DNA from: Crambe crambe
Taxonomy: Eukaryota > Porifera > Demospongiae > Poecilosclerida > Crambeidae
Length of the DNA: 64,000 bases
Assembly (NCBI GenBank): GCA_963924555.1
Contig: OZ004587.1
Location: 3,224,001 to 3,288,000, forward strand
Direction: 5' to 3'
The translations under genes were made by a program, and so were the position numbers. Positions 1 to 16,810 of this stretch are shown here, piece after piece. Below the pieces are notes generated by a model. It was not told the origin of the DNA. It saw only the letters and a program-made list of their open reading frames with translations, and did no database searches. How positions within the stretch are numbered: position 1 is the stretch's first letter; the number at the start of each line of letters is the position of its first letter.

Positions 1-115
1 GCATTTCAAATAAATGTCATTTCTGCATGGGTGGATTCATTAGGGAGTTTTTGTACAATGCCATTTTAGTAACCAGTGTGTTTGAATTTAAGACAACCTT
101 GACATAATTCTATAG

Positions 116-1102
116 GATGTGTTTCCTCTCATGGAAGCTGATGATGATCTTCCTATACTTGACTCACTCGATATATAGCAATGGAAAATACTTTGAGGGT
201 GATCTGGCCATCAGCAGAGAGCTGATAAAAGCATACTATGAGGAACCACTAAATGCTGAAGTAAGTTCGCTACATAATTATGGTTGTACATGAGATTATT
301 CTTATCATGTACATAGCCTCGTTTCCAGGCTCTCTGTGAAGAATTTCTGCTTTATGGAGAGCCTAGGAACGAGGCTAATCGTCTACACTGCCTGTACCTT
401 TTAGCATACATATGTACATACCATAGTACCTTGTAAAAAACAAGAAAGGTGTTTGAAGACTGGAACCTTTCTATAACCACTTAGATTTCCACAACTGCAA
501 TACAAGAATCTCTACGCTGGCCAGAAAGAAGAGTAGTTTATCACATCCATGAAAGTGTGAACGACTCTACAGCAGGAATGATCAAAGTAGCAATCAGAGA
601 ATGGAGCGAGAAGACTTATTTGACTTTCCAAGAACATGCTGGAGAAGATACCCTGGTATTTCGCTCAGATGGCAAAGGTTGCTACACCAATACAGTGGGG
701 TACACACAAGACTATCAGATAATAATCAATATACAAACACCTGGATGTGATTTTCATCATGTTATCCTGCATGAAATAGGCCATGCAATTGAACTATGGC
801 ACAAACATACCAGACCCAATAGAGACTTGTACATCAAGATCAACAAAGAAAATATACCTCAAGGGTACCTGAATCAATTTAAAAGGCGTACCAGGTCTGA
901 AATGAATACATATGAACTAGGATATGATTATGGTTCGATCATGCACTACAACCAAAAGGCATTTAGTAAAAATGGGAGGAACACAATTGATATTATAAAT
1001 TATTTAGTGTATTGGTCTCAAGGAAGCCCATACCTCGGAAGAACTCAGCACTTAAGTGTGAGTGACTGTGTAACAATCAACAAACTCTATGGATGCAATT
1101 AA
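116..1102 (+). CDS. Astacin-family metalloprotease with altered zinc motif
   Basis: Two exons are visible: 117-260, ending at a GTAAGT donor, and 485-1102, beginning after TTAG. Joined they read 253 residues. The first exon gives a hydrophobic start (MCFLSWKLMMIFLYL) like a signal peptide, then a short propeptide (YFEGDLAISRELIKAYYEEP). An acceptor-like TATAG lies just before the ATG, so coding may start further upstream, outside the window. The mature domain opens with RWPERRVVYHI. The zinc site at residues 144-162 reads HEIGHAIELWHKHTRPNRD and the Met-turn reads SIMHY. Astacins normally have Gly at the eighth motif position and Glu after the third His; here these are Glu and Lys. The Cys expected in KTCLTF is Tyr, while its usual C-terminal partner Cys (LYGCN) is kept. 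There is no EGF or CUB tail. The family assignment is firm; catalytic activity is doubtful. A closer-to-consensus paralogue lies at 52.9-54.2 kb. Confidence 0.85.
314..377. repeat. Short hairpin repeat inside astacin intron
   Basis: Two arms of about 21 bp (starting TAGCCTCGTTTCCAGGC and ending GCCTAGGAACGAGGCTA) face each other across about 22 bp. This is a small foldback repeat lying wholly in the intron of the first astacin gene. A related, less perfect hairpin (AGCCTCATACCCAGGCCC) is at 31,265-31,307. Confidence 0.7.
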
Positions 1103-1946
1103 GAATACAATATGACCTTGAATATAATTATAAACCTATATAATAATGATGATGATAATTATACAGCATTGTATTAACTGTTTTCTGAAAAATAATACCA
1201 GAAACAAGGCTAATGGTGATAACTCTGCACTGACACTCTTTCTTGACAGTACTTACATAAGAAACATAATGAATTGCCATTGCACACACAAATTGAAATG
1301 TCGAGTACACACAACAGTAACCATGGGTCATGATTATAAAAATATCCTTGATTTAGGAGTCATGATAAAGATAAACTACTCTTCATGCTGATGAATATTA
1401 GCCATTCTATGGCACTTGCAAAAGTCTACAATCTCTTATGACGAAGTCTTAAGCTCTCATCAAACTATCGTAAAAAGTAAACGTTATAACACTTGTGGTT
1501 GATAATGCTACGTATACCATATATACCATGTTTAGACCAGGCGTTCAGTTAAATAAGTGTCTAGCACTATGAGTGCAGCTAGACTGTTGTTGTTAAAAAC
1601 TCTTGCAACAAGTGAACAGTAGTAGTGTGCTAGCACGATCACCAATGTTCACTCACTAAGCATTGAATCAAGGCATTTTATTCAAGGAAATACATATGAC
1701 AAGGCATGCATGCATAGAGCTTGTACATACATGAATGCAACTATGCAATACACATAGGGACTTATTTTCACAGGAGAAGTAGTTATACAAGCTCCAATAA
1801 TTTTTCTAAGTACTCAATGAACATACACACCACCATCATTCCTGAGCCCAGAGGCTGGGATTTTATGGGGGGAAGCTTTGAAAATTTGAAACAACAAAAG
1901 ACCCCTGGGGATGCTTTATCTGACCTTCTCCACACTTTTAACTTAC
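1103..1946. other. Intergenic, no gene seen
   Basis: Downstream of the first astacin I see only short ORFs on both strands without recognisable domains or convincing splice sites. This is where the 3' end of the minus-strand MCM-like gene would be expected, but no matching exon was found. Confidence 0.5.
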
Positions 1947-4130
1947 CTCTCTACCGATGTATCTGTCAGGATCAGAATTGGCCTTGAAATGTAGACAAGG
2001 AGATAAACCAAGAACTGAATAACCTGGGAATTAAGCAAAAGTGCAAAGAGCTAGCATGATTTAGGGCTTTGAAATTAGTTTGGTCAAGTAACACTTGGGT
2101 ACTTGGGTACAAAAAAAAAATTAGAACTCACCAAAGCGGCTTGTAAGTGATTCTTCATATAAATAAATCGAAATTACTGCATCTTCTACAGCTGCCTGAA
2201 TCCACACCCGACACATACATATATACATAGTCATTGAGAATTTGTTACCTGATGACATATCTGTGAGTAACCTTTTTCTTCAGATTTAGCTTAGCATGTG
2301 CACATGCAATGGCATTCCTACACACAATTAGTTCCTGACAATCAATTGTGCACTAAGTATCATACAATTGTTCAGAGAACAGAAATTGTTCTGATCCAGC
2401 TACTATCAATCACTTAGGCAAATGAAAACAATATCACCAGATCCTGAGCTACGTAAGTCATTCATGGCACTCAAGTTCTTTGGTTCATCTTTAATAAGAA
2501 CTGTGCAGTATAACACTATAAGCTAAATCACCAAATTGAGATGGAGCCAGAAAATTGTCTTACCCACTTCAGTTCTAGAATTCGATTACTAAACAGAGAA
2601 AACTTGTACTACAGGTTCAGCTAGCAAACATATTTTACTGCCCCTAGTCATACCATCAATGAATGTGCCCATGTTATTCCTTCTTAAGGAGGCAATAAGA
2701 TCATTTAGTGAAGTATGGTGAACTGGATTAGGATCCAAAGTACTGGCAACTTTAAACAACTGATGGTAGTAACTGTATCTGATCCATAAGCAAGAAGATT
2801 TAACACTGCAAATAAAAAACATCAAAGTAGAAGTCATGCACGTCGAGCCAGGGGGGGGGGCAAATATCAGCTTAAAAAATGATTTGGTTAGACAGTGGAG
2901 CATTGAAACGTGGGTAATCAGTTAACCTTCAAAGCTGAAGGCAAGTGTAGCACTAAATGCCCAATGAGAATATTCACAAGCTATGCAGAATGATAAAACA
3001 AAGCAAGCAAATAATTGGGATTATGAAAAACTCTTACCATATAGTGTTTTACTTTTGAGGAGCAACTTTCTCTAACTCTAAGCTATCTCTATGCTACCCT
3101 CAGTACCTTGTTGCTCTTCCCTAGGCTTTAGTTGGTGCTTCATAGCATGAACTAGCTTACTCTAGTTGGAAACCCCGGCATGTTCCAGTATATTCCTACT
3201 TGGTATGCAGTTCCACTAGAAAAAAATAAAATAAATTTAATAGTGCTCTATGAAGTTCAACTTGACTTGATTATTTCTTCTATCACACTAAGTAGCAGCC
3301 AATAATACAGAATGACAAAGCACAGAGTGTTAAATACAGAAAGACAAACAAAGCACAGACAGTTAAGTAGGAGAGCAGCAGAACCTAATTGGGTAACTCC
3401 TCAAAAGTAAGTACTACGATTCAAAATATGAAGAATGCTTCTAGGCATAGAGGGCAATAGCTTCTGCCTCTGACTTAATTCCATTGAAATATTATTTGCC
3501 TGAATGAAACACATGAAGACACATACTTGCTATGCATGAAGAAGTACTATACACACTGTGATTCTAAAAGTTGCTCCTCTATAATTGAGTCAATGAATGT
3601 CTGTTGAGAGCGAGTGACTAGTTTATGAGTGGGAGCACCAATTACAGTGACCCTTGCCCCAAGTCTGAGTCCACTGCACAGATCTTTCCTTACAACACAC
3701 ACGTTGCAATTCGAAAGGTGTATCACACCAATCACAAGGAACTAGCATAATGTACAGCTTATCTAAAATGAAAGGAAATTTTAATCATAGATTTTCCCCT
3801 TGCAATTTTTAATCCTTAAGATCACACAACAGACTGCACTAATATGTAAGCATCAGACTCTACAAATGAAACAAAGAGATGCAGTCATGTCTTCTTAATA
3901 AAGAGACTCCACCAAGAAATATAGAAGAGATGTTATTCTAGTCTTCACAATACTCATCAATTCTAATGGTACTTGAATGTCCACATAAACTGAGCTGCGA
4001 AGTTGGATAGCCGGTAATAAAGCACTTTGAATGAAAGGATCTGATAACAGCAAAGTGATAAGCTAGATATGCACCTTGATCAATTACATACAGGCAGTAG
4101 TTGACTTGATGTAATTTTTTTTCATACATA
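1947..4130 (-). pseudogene. MCM-like protein fragments, possibly MCMDC2
   Basis: Pieces in consistent minus-strand order resemble the meiotic MCM-domain protein MCMDC2, judged from memory. About 3,940-4,060 gives HSSTIRIDEYC, like the zinc-ribbon region. 3,600-3,735 gives LRLGARVTVIGAPTHKL, an OB-fold-like strand. 2,590-2,813 gives SLNDLIASLRRNNMGTF followed by SKICLLAE, like the start of the AAA-type core. 1,947-1,982 gives ANSDPDRYIGRE between an AAG acceptor and a GTAAGT donor. In the 2.7-2.8 kb exon the reading frame seems to change (LNLLAYGSDTV in one frame, the rest in another). No start or C-terminus is found. Each match alone is weak; the order is the main argument. It could also be some other MCM-related protein. 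Confidence 0.35.
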
Positions 4131-4184
4131 TAAACGTACCATCTAGTGTTCTACATGTAACATCCTCCACCATCCTCCACCATT

Positions 4185-4550
4185 AAAAATCAGCCCATTT
4201 TTTGCCGTCTGAATATTGATTACCCTATAGTCCCTAAGTTCAGATTTGTATTGCAGTGGTATTTGAAGCTTGACTTCTATAAATGTAGACACAGATAGGG
4301 AAAGGATGGAACCTTCCTGTCTTCCAACTTTGACACTTTCTCTGGCATCTGGTACCTATGATTTAGGTATCAAAAGATTGAAAACTGATTCAGAATCCTG
4401 ACTTTCAGCTGTGGCTGTTAATTCATATACATCATTAAAGGAGTCGTCCAAAAAAAAAAAATCATATTTCAGACAGCTACCAGTTTATGGCAGAGTTTTC
4501 TATGTACAATTGTCCAGTAATTGATCTGTCTGATAATTGATCACTTACTC
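4185..4550. mobile_element. Foldback/MITE-like element, rearranged copy
   Basis: About 365 bp match the right arm of the foldback element at 15,746-16,810 and end at the same terminus (GATCACTTACTC) followed by TA. Between about 4,332 and 4,514 the order is reversed relative to that arm: the copy runs along the arm to TTTGACA, switches to the complementary-arm orientation, and returns at TGTCCAGTAATTGATC. It has no coding potential. The left terminus is missing. The right end abuts an ankyrin-repeat fragment. Confidence 0.75.
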
Positions 4551-4552
4551 TA

Positions 4553-4942
4553 TTATTGGAAGAGGTTGACGCACAAGGTGATTCTGGGTGGTCAGCATTA
4601 ATGAACGCAACTAAAGAAGGACACAAAGAACTTTTATTAAGGAGTGGAGCCACGATAGACTTACAGAAAAAATTTGGCACTAATAATTGCAAAATTGGAA
4701 TGAAATGGCAAGTTGGTTGCTTGAAAAGGGTGCTGCAGTCAACATGGTTGCAGAATGATGGATCATCAGCGTTGATGAGTGCAAGTGCAAATGGGAATGT
4801 CGAAATATTTGCTGCTAAAAAATGGTGTTCAGATAGATGTGTGTGTTTCCTTGTTTTCTATTTAAAATGTGAAATATGCCATGCCCTTGCAAATCCTACA
4901 AAAAAATACACTGTGTTTCCTTCAAGTTTCTCTTGGAAATAA
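4553..4942 (+). pseudogene. Ankyrin-repeat fragment next to foldback element
   Basis: Immediately after the TA that follows the element end, the + strand reads LLEEVDAQGDSGWSALMNA, then TKEGHKELLLRSGATIDLQ, a typical ankyrin helix-loop pattern. Further on, WLLEKGAAVNM and NDGSSALMSASANGNVEI are also ankyrin-like but sit in different frames. The piece starts in mid-repeat at the transposon junction, has no start codon and decays into unrelated sequence, so it is a relic. Its repeats resemble those of the ANK-ZU5 gene at 15-17 kb, which lies on the other strand. Confidence 0.65.
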
Positions 4943-5738
4943 CAGTGTGTGTGGAACTCTGTGATCATAATTACTTTTAATAACTAATGGGGATACATCA
5001 CACAGCTATAATAACAATCTAGTACATAATTAGCACATTCCATAATCCCTTTAGCTATATAGTTGCTGTGCACACAGACTATTATAGGTCCCAACATATA
5101 GTCTATGCTCTACCAAGACTTAGCCATGACTCTGAAATACGAATAAAGGTGAGATGAGACGAAATTGATTTTCCACTCCAAAATCTCAACCAAATTTCAA
5201 AACTAGCTCATAGAGTGGCTCTGCTGGTATTATAAATGCGAAATTTGGTTGAGAATTGAGAAAGTTAGACATAGCAAATGATCAAGGGACGACTTTAGTA
5301 CTAATCCCTCACTTTCTTTGTTTGACACAGCCTTACATTAATCTGCAGTATAGTACCACAGGAAGGCTACTAATAAACAAAGGTCAATATATCCTATAGG
5401 AGCTTGACGTAGGGATCTTTAAGCATCATCCTTCCATATCTTGTTACTTAATGGTTAGGCAGTTCCAAACAAATCATTCGTTTAATGGATTTTTTTCTCC
5501 TTTCTTATAAGCAGGCAGGACAAAATAAACTTAAACATAAACTACCTCAGTATACTATGCATCATATGGTCATGTGTTCTAGTATACAAAGTATACTGGG
5601 ATCTAGTATACAAAGATAAACAGCAGTATACAAGTTTAAATTTATTTCAATTCTGTCAAAATAGGGCAGGGAAATCCGTTAACAAGTAATTTATTTTGAA
5701 CAGTCCACTACTGGGAAAGTACAGAAGTTATGTAATAC
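4943..5738. other. Intergenic with a diverged dispersed repeat
   Basis: No exon was recognised. About 5,200-5,290 (AGCTCATAGAGTGG, then ATGATCAAGGGA) resembles 11,145-11,225, so a diverged dispersed repeat is shared. The C-terminal exons of the leucyl-tRNA synthetase would be expected here but were not found. Confidence 0.4.
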
Positions 5739-10225
<4,487 letters not shown>

Positions 10226-10386
10226 AGTAAAGATAATGTACAATAATAGTAAATATATAACATACCTCGATATTTCTCTTTCCTTCTTTACAGGAAACTG
10301 CAACAGGGGGAAAGATTCTGGTTCTACTTCTCAACAACTTTACTAAAGGAACCCTTTACCTACTGTACTAGTAGTGACTCTGGTAT

Positions 10387-10600
10387 CACGTCACAGTTTA
10401 TTTTGTCGCTGGGATCCGGGAGATTCTGTCGCGGCAACAAAAGAAATTCTGTCACGAGCAACATAATCTCCAAGGATATTTTGTCACCGCCAGGATATAT
10501 TGTCGCTTCATGTGAAGTAGGTGGTATAGCTGTATCTGATTATACAAAGACAATCGCTCCAACAAATTGCTCTCCTAGCTAGCAATAAAAAAACCACTAT
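10387..10600. repeat. Palindrome-rich TGTCGC repeat, isolated copy
   Basis: It starts GTCACAGTTTATTTTGTCGC, continues through GATTCTGTCGCGG and CAGGATATATTGTCGC, and ends near CAATCGCTCC and AGCAATAAAAA. It is the same family as the six-copy cluster at 17.3-21.7 kb and lies between the synthetase relic and the ANK-ZU5-Death relic. Confidence 0.8.
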
Positions 10601-10769
10601 TTTTATTCTGTCTTAGTGTTCAATAGTGATATCTCCTAACCTAAGGATTAACTATATTAATGTAGTCATGAATGTAGTGCTGAGCAACAAAATATCCTAT
10701 AAGAGATATATCAAAACCTCCTTTCAAGGTGACCTCAGCCTTTGTAGAAAAGGCTAGCTTTGATATTTT

Positions 10770-10990
10770 CATGCAGGTCTATGAGATTAACTGCCTCCTT
10801 TCCCAAATTTTTCTCTTTACCTGTGATAGTAGTAGTTTAGTTTGAGCCATTACATCATGGCCATATTGAGACACATTGTGGTTTTGCTGGATCCTGTCCA
10901 ATGCAGAGCCTTTTAAATGTAGCTTAGTAAATAATGAGCAGAAAGGCTTTCAATTGAATTGAACACTTCTCCATAATCCTCAGGTGCTAA
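10770..10990 (-). pseudogene. Second Death-domain remnant
   Basis: On the minus strand APEDYGEVFNSIESLSAHY is followed by a piece with interrupted frames containing WLKLNYYYH. Both match the pattern of the Death-domain remnant at 11.9-12.2 kb (DPDDHGDVLDSVETLSAQW, then WLKMNYNHQKYG). It carries stops and frame changes. It is probably a duplicated terminal exon of the ANK-ZU5-Death gene or of a neighbouring paralogue. Confidence 0.45.
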
Positions 10991-13003
10991 AAATAGAACA
11001 AAATATATGAAGGAAAAAAACCATTCTGTGTGGAAAAAAATATGTTCTTAATAAGGAACAACTACTAAAGCCTATCTGCATTCACTTGATCCCTTGATAA
11101 TTTATTATAACTGCTCAACAAAACAACAAAACAACAAAATAACCAGCTCATAGAGTGGGTGATCAGCTCTCTGCTGGTGTCTTAAACGTGAAAACTGAAA
11201 AGATATAGTGAATGATCAAGGGATCAAGTGAATGTAATAGACATTAGGTAAAAGTGATTGTTTTAGTAATTTCGTAAGTGCTGCTAAATGGATACACTAA
11301 TTTATATGGGAGTTTAAGGTCATAATTATAGTTGCACTCACTTAGCAAACTCTGATCCACAAGTTCCAGCAAGCTACATGAAATGCACAAAGTCATTTTA
11401 CTCTGCACCAACCACATTATAGGAATAATAATGCAAGCTGTATATGTTGCTAATGTGGTATTCTCAAAAAGAGGAGGAAAACCCAATATTACTCAGTGGT
11501 TTTACTCTGAATTGAGCATGTTTCCAACAACCAGTTCCCTCAACTGCCCTATAACACCTGTCAGGATAACATTATGGTCATAATAAGAGTAGATATTTTA
11601 GGAATAGATCCCATGGCTCCATGCTTATGTAATAGGCTCATAATTTGTCTGTCCACCAAGCCAGCGTTTATTATTATTGTTAAATGTCTCTGGAATAGAT
11701 AAGAGAATACATTACTGACGTAGCTCTCTATTAAGAAGGGAAAAAAATCATCGATACTGCATCTCTGACTTACCTGGTAGTCTTTGTGCAGGAACTGATG
11801 GTGGAAGCAAAAGAGATACGGAATATAGAGGCAGTGATGAGAAAGGAGATTGCTCTAAAAATAATTATTAATGGCATTAGCACACAAATTTATTTGTATC
11901 CCCCCCATTCTAAGCCCCCTTACTTTGGTGCTTCTTGATGATTTGTTTAAAGAGTCTATAGTCCATCTCTCCCACAACCTTAGCAAATCTCTTCCAGGTT
12001 GGTCTCCCATATTTCTGATGGTTATAGTTCATTTTCAGCCACTTCATCAAGGCAAGATCATACTATCTTTCGGGTAGTCCTGCTGGAATTTGTTCAGTGC
12101 AGTCGTAATTTAGTACAAAGTCGCTTCCACTGAGCAGAAAGAGTCTCTACTGAGTCCAACACATCTCCATGATCATCAGGATCTGCATAATAATATGCAG
12201 GTACAGAACATTTACCTCATGATATTAAGTCACCGTGGATCAATTACTGAGCTCACTGTCGTCAGTATTTTCTATCAAGTTCTCATCTACACATAAAAAT
12301 AGTCCAGTCATTTCATGGGGGGAAAGGGGTCAACCTGAAACAAATTGCAAGAAAAGGTTTCTCTCTAGTTTTATGTTCTACGCAACATACATAACAACAT
12401 ACAAAAAGTTTTAAGGAATCCCTTGACGGGAAGGTCTGGTAAATTAGTAAGGCATTGACCATATTATAATGTATAGCTATAGCTATATCCTTTTGGTGTT
12501 ATAATTTCTTTCTTCAATCATGAATTACTTATTTAAATCATTTTTGTGTACAGTGTACATTTCATAGCCCCACCCACAATAATTTAATTACTAAAAGTAG
12601 TGTGGTCTTGCTGATACTGTTTGTGTGAAGTTAATGACACTTACATTCTATAGGATTGGAATAAAGTGATCATGTACTAAGAATAGACTCAGTGCTAATT
12701 TGACTATAGAGGCTAATTGGGCGGTGCTGCTGTTCTGCTACTGCAGATGTGGCGAGTAGTGCACGTCTACTGCTGACTACATTGTCACAGTGTTGGCTTA
12801 TAGCTATATCTCTGCAGACTTCTTTTCAAAGTTTCTATTAGAAACTTTTCCTAAAACTGATGTCTTTTTGTAAATTATAACTTTTACTAGAATCTGACAT
12901 TGCAGTGGACAAACGGCAGAAATTTACAACTCTTGAAATTTAATAGTAAGCCAACAGATTGCAGTAGCAAAAGCTTGTGGGAATACGGATTTAAATGCTC
13001 TAG

Positions 13004-13450
13004 CTATTGCTTGTGGCAATTGTAGAAAGTTGACGATATAATAACTTTAGACTCATACACAGAAAAAATAAGATAGGCAGGGTAATTACTTCTAAAGCTG
13101 ATCAACTCCTGAAAGTCAAAGCTCACAAATGTGACAGCAGAATTTAAGCCAGAATCTAGAAATGTACAAGCCATCATGTGTCTGAAGTATTGTCTTTCGG
13201 CATACCATTGACACAATTTTCGACTTTCGTGGGCACATGAAATGGGTGTGCAGTTCATGGGAACAGGAACACCCACCCCTAATATTTCTAATGAAGGAGG
13301 GGCCCCCTCAAGTGTTGCTTTTATCACGGATAGAGCCACAACACCGACACCATAGTTCTGAATAGCTATGTACTGTACATCCAACCAGCATGCCATTGGC
13401 TGGGTGACTAACTGGTTAATGTGGGAAGGGAAAGGGTTGCTATTGATCAT
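13004..13450 (-). other. 148-codon open frame, unknown
   Basis: An open frame on the same strand as the ANK-ZU5-Death gene and between its ZU5 and Death pieces. It reads PMACWLDVQYIAIQNYGV early, then a Cys-containing segment (PMNCTPISCAHESRKLCQWY). I recognise no domain. It may be an exon of that gene, a UTR, or chance; the codon pattern gives no clear answer. Confidence 0.25.
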
Positions 13451-15745
13451 ACCCCCTCACCAGAAACAAGGTACAGGTTTTGAGTTCTATAATTATTATT
13501 ACCCAGGCTGAAGCTGCAGTCCTCATCCATTCCAATCACGTGAAGTTCTGGTGGATTAGTGTAGGTAGAAGAAGTTTTATGTCCAGAAATTGTAATGCTT
13601 GGAGGATAATAATTGTTAAAGGTGACAATGTCCTCTTCAGGAAGGTGAACGCTCTTCTTTGTGATCTATAATAATAATAAATTGTTAATCTTTTAAATTG
13701 TACTCCATATTATAATGCTCAGGTATGCTATTCACAAATCTTGCTATGGAATTGTCCTGCAACAGTCTTATGAATAATAGAGCTTTGAAGTTTTCTTTCG
13801 TGATTATCCACATTACATTAACATACTTGACTCTCTCCATCAAATTTTATATCCCATCCTTGATCATCTGTTGTCTCCAGAATAATGTCGGTATCACCAA
13901 GTGCCATCTTTCCAGTAAGATATTTTTTCCTTTCTCATTGGAGATTTGTCGGGGATGATGACTGGCTATGATCATCACAGAAATATGAATTATCGTAAAT
14001 TTTCCATTACATGCATAGCTAACTTCAGGTAGACTGGGTGGTTCAAATAAGTATAAAATACTTGAAGACCTGTGTCAGTGATGCTCACCGAGTGGAGAAT
14101 TTTTTCTGTTCCACAATAAATATGTTACAATGAAGTGGGAATTATTAGTTGCATAGCACTGTTCCTGACTATGTACACTGCCTCTATTGAAACACTGTAT
14201 TATGATTCAATGCAGTACAAGAAGGATAAGACAATTCAATGCTTAAAAAAAAGCAGTACATTACAGAATCAAAGGTATAATGACACTACTACTTTATCAT
14301 CACATTAAATACCTTTTGTTCTCTCTGCATCAGATATATTGATCCTCCTAACCACTTGTATTAAATTGAAAGACTTGAGAGCAAATGTTCCAAATCTGTC
14401 TCCCACATTGAAGGCACCATCTTCTCCCTCTATCTTTCGAAAGGCATAAACTGGGTTGGATTCTCCGTACTTGGGGGTGGTGCCGGCAACAAGGAATGCC
14501 ATGTCTTCACAGTCTTCTTTACTCTCCAGACTAACATAGTGCTCGATATGCACTATCACATGATTTTGCAATTTCCCCTTTGTAATAGGTCGTATGAAGT
14601 AGGCAGGACTAGCCGGCTTGTAACCATCTGGCAGTATGAAGGATCCAGTCACACAGGGATGAATGAATACTTCCATTTGACTCCCCTGATCCAGCTCTTG
14701 CTTTGGTATCGATACAGATACGCCCACAAAGTTCACTGTGTCTGTGGACAATGTGATAGTTGATTTTCACCAAACACTATACCAGGGTACTCCTGTTAAA
14801 AAGACTTGTGACATGAGAAAAATAACGAAGACTTTTCCAGCACCTAAATAGCTACCATTAGCAGCATACCTACTACGGGGTTTTTTTTTAAAGTGGGGGC
14901 AAGGAGATAAAATGTCCCAGCGTATCTAGTTCACCCAAGAAATACATCCATACTTACTTAGCTATTCAAAAGTTTGACAGTTGGAGCATGTGCTTTTTCC
15001 AGAGCTATACTCAAAGGAGATTTTCCTTTAACAGTTACTTCCATGTCCTCCCCATTATTTAAGAGGAGTCCAACTACTTGATCATGCCCAAAATGACTGG
15101 CAACAAAGAGGATCATCCTGCATGTCCACTTGAACCCCGTTGTTCAACAACAGCTGGGCCACTTCAAAGTGTCCTCCTTGATGACTGGCCATCATCGGAG
15201 CAGACCCCCCTCCTTTCTGCTGTAGATCAACCTGAGCACCATAGTCTAACAGCAGTTTAGAAATCTCAAGGCGTCCCATTAAACTGACAATCATCAAAGC
15301 AGACCATCCACCATAATCCTGAATGTCGACCTGAGCACCGTTCTCTAGTAAAAGTTTGGCCACTTCCAACTTATTTCTTTCACCAAAGCATCCTGCAGGT
15401 TGGCCTGAGCTCCCTTTTCCAGCAGTAATTTGATAACTCCTTCATTACAAGCAAGCATTAAAGGAGATCCCCATTCTTCTTTCTGAAGGTTAAGCTGAGC
15501 ACCATTTTCTACCAACACTTTGGCTGCTTCAGTATGTCCTTCTCGACAAGCAAACATCAAAGCAGATCGCCCGTTACTATCTCCCTCATTGTTCTGCATA
15601 TCAACTGTAGCAGCATTTTCTAGCAGGATCTTTACCACTTTAGAATGTCCTTTTTGATCATCACAGCTGGCCGTCCATCAAATCCACCCAAGCGTGATGA
15701 TTAACTCATGCACCTTTTTCCAATAGCACTTTAGCTACTTCACTA

Positions 15746-16810
15746 GAGTGAGTGATCGATTATCAGACGGATCAATTACTGGACACTTTTTCTGGCATCT
15801 GGTTTATACCAGTACCTACGATCTAGGTATCAAAAGATAGCCCATTGAAAACTGATTCAGAATCCTGACTTTCAGTAATGGTTGTTAATTTGTATAGATT
15901 TTATACATCATTAAAGCAGGTGTCCGAAAAAATCAATAATCAAAAAAAAGTTATCATATTTCAGACGGCTACCAGTTTACAGCAGAGTTTTTTAGGTATG
16001 ATTGTCAAAATCGGAAGACAAGAAGTTTTATCCTTCCCCTATCTGTGTCTCCATTTACAGAAGTCAAGCTTCAAATACCACTGCATTACAAACCTAAAGG
16101 CACTTTTAGTTAATCAATATTCAGACAGAAAAAATGGTAATTTGACCCTTCACACTGAATATAAGCCAGACTCAACACACCAGTGGAATCAGCACCTTCT
16201 GAATGTGATATACCCAAAGTTTCAAGTCCCGAAAATAAATGGTACTATTGTTATTGTCATTATTGCTTGTTTTTTGGCAGCTCTCAATGGCCATGTAAAA
16301 ATTGAGAAAATGTGAACAATTATTCATAATATCATAAATGTTTATAGTTTAGTTATGAAAATTGTTACAATAGGGCTTATATTCAGTGTGAAGGGTCAAA
16401 TTACTAATCAACACATTTTTTGCTGTCTGAATATTGATTAACTAAAGGTGCCTTTAATTTCAGGTTTATAATGCAGTGGTATTTGAAGCTTGACTTCTAT
16501 AAATGGAGACACAGATAGGGGAAGGATAGAACTTCCTGTCTTCCAATTTTGACAATCATACCTAGAAAACTCTGCCATAAATTGGTAGCCATCTGAAATA
16601 TGATAACTTTTTTTGATTATTGATTTTTTCGGACACCTGCTTTAATGATGTATAAAATCGATATGAATTAACAACTATGACTGAAAGTCAGGATTCTGAA
16701 TCAGTTTTCAATGGGCTATCTTTTGATACCTAAATTATAGGTACTGGTATAAACCAGATGTCAGAAAAAGTGTCCGGTAATTGATCCGTCTGATGATTGA
16801 TCACTTACTC
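15746..16810. mobile_element. 1,065-bp foldback element with TA target duplication
   Basis: Left arm 15,746-16,168 and right arm about 16,372-16,810 are near-complete inverse copies around a ~205-bp centre. The termini are GAGTGAGTGATCGATTATC and its inverse (GATGATTGATCACTTACTC), each flanked by TA at 15,744-15,745 and 16,811-16,812. Removing the element and one TA restores an uninterrupted ankyrin segment, KGHSEVAKVLLEKGA, so the insertion site is exact. The TA duplication is like that of Tc1/mariner-type MITEs. No transposase is encoded. Confidence 0.9.

Noticed and set aside
15746..16810. Treating the foldback element as a normal host intron
   Set aside because: Although GTAAGT and TAG flank it, the splice join gives an immediate stop (AGA TGA), while removing the element plus one TA restores ankyrin codons exactly.
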